A stretch of 64,000 nucleotides of DNA from NCBI RefSeq assembly GCF_000685015.1, contig NZ_BAYA01000029.1, forward strand, positions 1 to 64,000, in the 5' to 3' direction. This document shows, in pieces, positions 61,360 to 64,000 of the stretch. This DNA comes from Paraburkholderia bannensis NBRC 103871 (GTDB lineage Bacteria; Pseudomonadota; Gammaproteobacteria; Burkholderiales; Burkholderiaceae). The stretch's first letter is position 1. Every line of letters starts with the position of its first letter. The position numbers and the translations under genes were made by a program. The notes below the pieces were generated by a model. The model was not told the DNA's origin, searched no databases, and worked only from the letters and a program-made list of their open reading frames with translations.

Positions 61360-62767
61360 GGATCAAGTCGTCATGGTCGGCTTCGGCAATATCGGGCAGG
61401 CCGTGGTGCCGCTATTGCGCACGCATTTTCCGCATCGTCACATTGTCGCGATCGAGCAGCATGCCGATGCTGCACGCGTCATGCGTGCCCGCGAAATGGG
61501 CGTGAAACTCCTGCAATGCCGTGTCGATGCAGACAATTACGAGGCGGTGCTCACCCCGTATCTGCAAACGGGCGCGTTTCTGTTGAATCTTGCGCCTGCG
61601 GTGAGCAGCGCGGCGTTGCTTCAGCTTGCGCAGTCGCGCGGCGCGTTCTACCTGGACACCGGCATCGAGCCCTGGGAATACGGATTCGAAAGCGACACGC
61701 CGGACGCGACCAGTAACTACGCGCTGCGCGAAAGGATGCTCGCTCTCCAGCGTGAATGTGCGGGCCAACCGACAGCGCTTGTCGCACATGGTGCGAACCC
61801 GGGTTTCGTTTCGCTGCTGGTGAAGCAGGCTTTGCTTGAGCTGGCCAGGGTGCTGGAACACGACGAGCCGAACGCGCCGCGCACACGGGAGCAATGGGCT
61901 GCGCTTGCGTGCGAGCTCGATGTGCGGGTGATCCAGATTTCCGAATGCGATACCCAGCGAGCGGCGGGTCAGCGCAGCGACGATGAGTTCGTCAACACCT
62001 GGTCCGTCGAAGGTTTCGTGACCGAATGTTTGCAGCCCGTCGAAATGGGATGGGGTTCGCACGAATGCAGCTTGCCGCAAGGCGCGCGTGTTTCAGGCAC
62101 GACGCTGGGCGGCGCACACGCAGCGGTGCAACTCGCCCAGCGCGGCCACGAGGTCGCTGTGCAGACATGGACGCCGCTGCGTGGCGCAGTCACCGGCTGT
62201 ATTCTCACTCACAACGAATCGCTGTCCATCGCGGACTACTTCACGGTTCCCGCAAGCGCCGCGACAGGCAAGACAGGCAAGACGCACTGGCGCCCCACGG
62301 TCTACTACGCGTACCGGCCATGCGACGACGCGATTGCCTCGCTTGCGTTGCTGGATGGCGGCGAGCAAGCCTCAATCTGGCGCGAACGCGTCCTCAAGGA
62401 CGAACTCGTCGCGGGCGAGGACGAACTCGGCGTGCTGGTGATGAGCGGGCGCGGCGAGGCCGTGTGGATGGGATCGGCGCTATCGATCGGGCGCACGCGC
62501 ATGCTGGCGCCCTGCAACAACGCCACGAGCCTGCAAGTGGTGTCGAGCATCGTCGCGGGGATGCGGTGGATCGAAGCGCATCCCCACGAAGGCGTGGTCG
62601 AATCCGATGCAATCGACGACGAAGACACCTGGCAATGCGCGCGCCCGTATTGGGAGCCGATTCAATGCGTGCGAACGCGGTGGCGTCCAACGTCAGACGT
62701 ACGCGCGTTGACCTTCGACCAATTCTTCCTGCCCGGCGTCACGCTGCGCGACCCGCAACCCGCCTGA
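61349..62767 (+). CDS. Homospermidine synthase (NAD-dependent)
   Basis: 472 residues, close to the usual length. Rossmann motif VMVGFGNIGQAVVPLL near residue 8, LNLAPAVSSAALLQLAQ and IEPWEYGFESDTPDATSNYALRE (about 78-128), HGANPGFVSLLVKQAL near 150. Links two putrescines (or spermidine and putrescine) to sym-homospermidine, releasing ammonia, with NAD+ used and regenerated. Ribosome-binding site is poor. It is followed, 18 bp on, by the glutathionylspermidine-synthetase-like gene. Confidence 0.9.
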   Translation: MSGTDQVVMVGFGNIGQAVVPLLRTHFPHRHIVAIEQHADAARVMRAREMGVKLLQCRVDADNYEAVLTPYLQTGAFLLNLAPAVSSAALLQLAQSRGAFYLDTGIEPWEYGFESDTPDATSNYALRERMLALQRECAGQPTALVAHGANPGFVSLLVKQALLELARVLEHDEPNAPRTREQWAALACELDVRVIQISECDTQRAAGQRSDDEFVNTWSVEGFVTECLQPVEMGWGSHECSLPQGARVSGTTLGGAHAAVQLAQRGHEVAVQTWTPLRGAVTGCILTHNESLSIADYFTVPASAATGKTGKTHWRPTVYYAYRPCDDAIASLALLDGGEQASIWRERVLKDELVAGEDELGVLVMSGRGEAVWMGSALSIGRTRMLAPCNNATSLQVVSSIVAGMRWIEAHPHEGVVESDAIDDEDTWQCARPYWEPIQCVRTRWRPTSDVRALTFDQFFLPGVTLRDPQPA

Positions 62768-62785
62768 CGCTTCTTCGCACACCTC

Positions 62786-63970
62786 ATGCAACGAACCCGA
62801 CAAATCCCGCGACGCGGCTGGCCGGCCCGGCTCGAATCCATTGGCTTTCACTTCCATTCGCTCGACGAGCATGATGTCCCGCAACCCGTCGATGACCACA
62901 CCTTCGTCTATTGGCGCGAGGACGTGGCTTATCGCTTCAGCGAGCAGGAAGTCGAACGTGTCTACGCCGCGGCGCTGGAGTTGAACCAGCGTTGCCTGGA
63001 CGCCGTGGAACATGTCATCACGAAGCGCGACTTCGCGCGGCTGGGCATTTCCGCGCCCATGGGCGAGTGGATCACGCGCTCATGGGAGCGCGACGATCCC
63101 ACGCTCTACGGCCGCTTTGACTTTACGTTCGACGCGCTGGGCGTGCCGAAGATGTTCGAGTACAACGCCGACACGCCCACCTCGATCATCGAGGCAAGTC
63201 TCGCGCAGTGGTTCTGGAAAGAGGACGTGCGCCCCGAAGCCGATCAGTTCAATAGCCTGCACGAAGCGCTGATCGAGCGCTGGCGTCTGTTGCGCGAGCA
63301 CTATCGGCATGTGGAGTTGCTGCACTTCGCCTGCATGTTCGACAGCCAGGAAGATGTGTGCAACGTCGAATATCTGATGGATACCGCGGTGCAGGCGGGC
63401 TGGTCTGTGAAGCTGATGGCGATGCCCGATATCGGCAACGACGGCTGCGGGCAGTTCATCGACCTCGAAGGCCGCGTGATCGAGCTGATGTTCAAGCTCT
63501 ATCCGTGGGAGTGGATGGCGAATTCCGATTACGCCGCGGAGCTGCTCAAGGATCGCTGCGCGTGGGTCGAACCGCCCTGGAAAATGATCCTGTCGAACAA
63601 GGGCATCTTGCCGATCCTTTGGGAACTGTTCCCGGGCCATCCGAACCTGCTTGAAACGACCTTCGATCCGGCGCGTTTCGCTGGTGTTCCGCATGCAAAA
63701 AAGCCGCTGCTGTCGCGCGAAGGCGCCAACGTCACGCTCACGACGCCAGACGGCGTGATCGAACGCGGCGGCCAATATGGCGAGGAAGGTTTTGTCTACC
63801 AGGCGTATATGCCGTGCCCGCGCTTCTGGACGGCCGAAGGCGAGCGCTTCGTGACGCTGGGCGCCTGGATCGTCGACGATGCGCCGGCGGGGATGTGCGT
63901 GCGAGAGCAATCGGCGCTGATCGCGTCGAATACCTCGTGGTTCGTGCCGCATTACTTCACGGCCGAATGA
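62786..63970 (+). CDS. Glutathionylspermidine-synthetase-like ATP-grasp ligase (YgiC/YjfC type)
   Basis: 394 residues, full-length ligase domain without the N-terminal amidase of E. coli Gsp. It aligns with YgiC/YjfC at the start (GFHFHSLDEHD ... YWREDVAYRFSEQEVERV) and keeps YGRFDFTFD, FEYNADTPTSIIEASLAQWFW, LMFKLYPWEWM, ILSNKGILPILWELFPGHPNLL, and PLLSREGANVTL with the ATP-grasp lysine/arginine set. YgiC and YjfC do not make glutathionylspermidine, so the amine acceptor is open; the homospermidine synthase gene just upstream suggests homospermidine. Stop codon at 63970. Confidence 0.9.
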   Translation: MQRTRQIPRRGWPARLESIGFHFHSLDEHDVPQPVDDHTFVYWREDVAYRFSEQEVERVYAAALELNQRCLDAVEHVITKRDFARLGISAPMGEWITRSWERDDPTLYGRFDFTFDALGVPKMFEYNADTPTSIIEASLAQWFWKEDVRPEADQFNSLHEALIERWRLLREHYRHVELLHFACMFDSQEDVCNVEYLMDTAVQAGWSVKLMAMPDIGNDGCGQFIDLEGRVIELMFKLYPWEWMANSDYAAELLKDRCAWVEPPWKMILSNKGILPILWELFPGHPNLLETTFDPARFAGVPHAKKPLLSREGANVTLTTPDGVIERGGQYGEEGFVYQAYMPCPRFWTAEGERFVTLGAWIVDDAPAGMCVREQSALIASNTSWFVPHYFTAE

Positions 63971-64000
63971 AGAAGCCGATTAAAGAAGCCGAACAAGAAA

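Overview
This window is GC-rich (mid-60s percent by eye) with strongly GC-biased third codon positions, which is why long antisense open frames shadow most genes. The gene content points to Burkholderiales, most likely Burkholderia sensu lato (Paraburkholderia or Caballeronia type): a GbpR-controlled non-phosphorylative L-arabinose operon, several CUT2 sugar ABC transporters, six divergently paired LysR regulators, FabV, and a CqsS/LqsS-type kinase with an LqsR-type regulator. I saw no rRNA, tRNA, CRISPR array or insertion sequence. The species assignment is inference.

Layout. 1-5.4 kb: 3' end of a PerM/AI-2E permease gene, a small unknown gene, a FitAB/VapBC toxin-antitoxin pair with a palindromic operator, and a Sad-type succinate-semialdehyde dehydrogenase with a divergent LysR gene. 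5.5-9.3 kb: a DHA2-type MFS exporter with divergent LysR, and a solitary tyrosine recombinase. 9.4-12.7 kb: a flotillin (YqiK) and its YqiJ partner, then a C-terminally truncated methyltransferase. 12.8-24.4 kb: GbpR-like LysR and, divergently, an eight-gene L-arabinose operon: arabinonate dehydratase, ketoglutarate semialdehyde dehydrogenase, MFS permease, L-KDA dehydratase, sugar 1-dehydrogenase and AraFGH. 24.6-34.3 kb: a DUF5672 protein, a FadR-type GntR regulator with a second CUT2 transporter, and a third one of the galactofuranose type (YtfQ-YtfR-YtfT-YjfF). 34.6-36.3 kb: a second, divergent arabinonate-type dehydratase.

36.4-41.9 kb: FabV, an epimerase-like protein with LysR, an OsmC protein with a divergent GntR regulator sharing a palindromic operator, and a GNAT acetyltransferase. 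41.9-45.4 kb: a CSS-EAL phosphodiesterase and a Cache-GGDEF cyclase, opposing c-di-GMP enzymes side by side. 45.5-49.6 kb: LysR/MFS pair, HD hydrolase and GlxA-type AraC regulator. 49.6-55.4 kb: a CqsS/LqsS-like histidine kinase, a hotdog thioesterase, an LqsR-like response regulator and a chemoreceptor with a CheR tether. 55.6-64 kb: a P-loop kinase, LysR with an M20 peptidase and MHS-family transporter, an FRG-domain protein, and a homospermidine synthase next to a glutathionylspermidine-synthetase-like ligase.

How the parts fit: the centre of the window (13-36 kb) is a sugar-acid catabolic island. Free L-arabinose or D-galactose enters through ABC systems, is oxidised to the aldonate, dehydrated, and (for arabinose) converted to 2-oxoglutarate. 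No lactonase is visible, so that step is either spontaneous or encoded elsewhere. The most interesting less-described units are the Lqs-like signalling cluster with an embedded thioesterase (50-53.6 kb) and the homospermidine synthase/ATP-grasp ligase pair (61.3-64 kb). Small 11- and 13-bp tandem repeats recur in intergenic regions.
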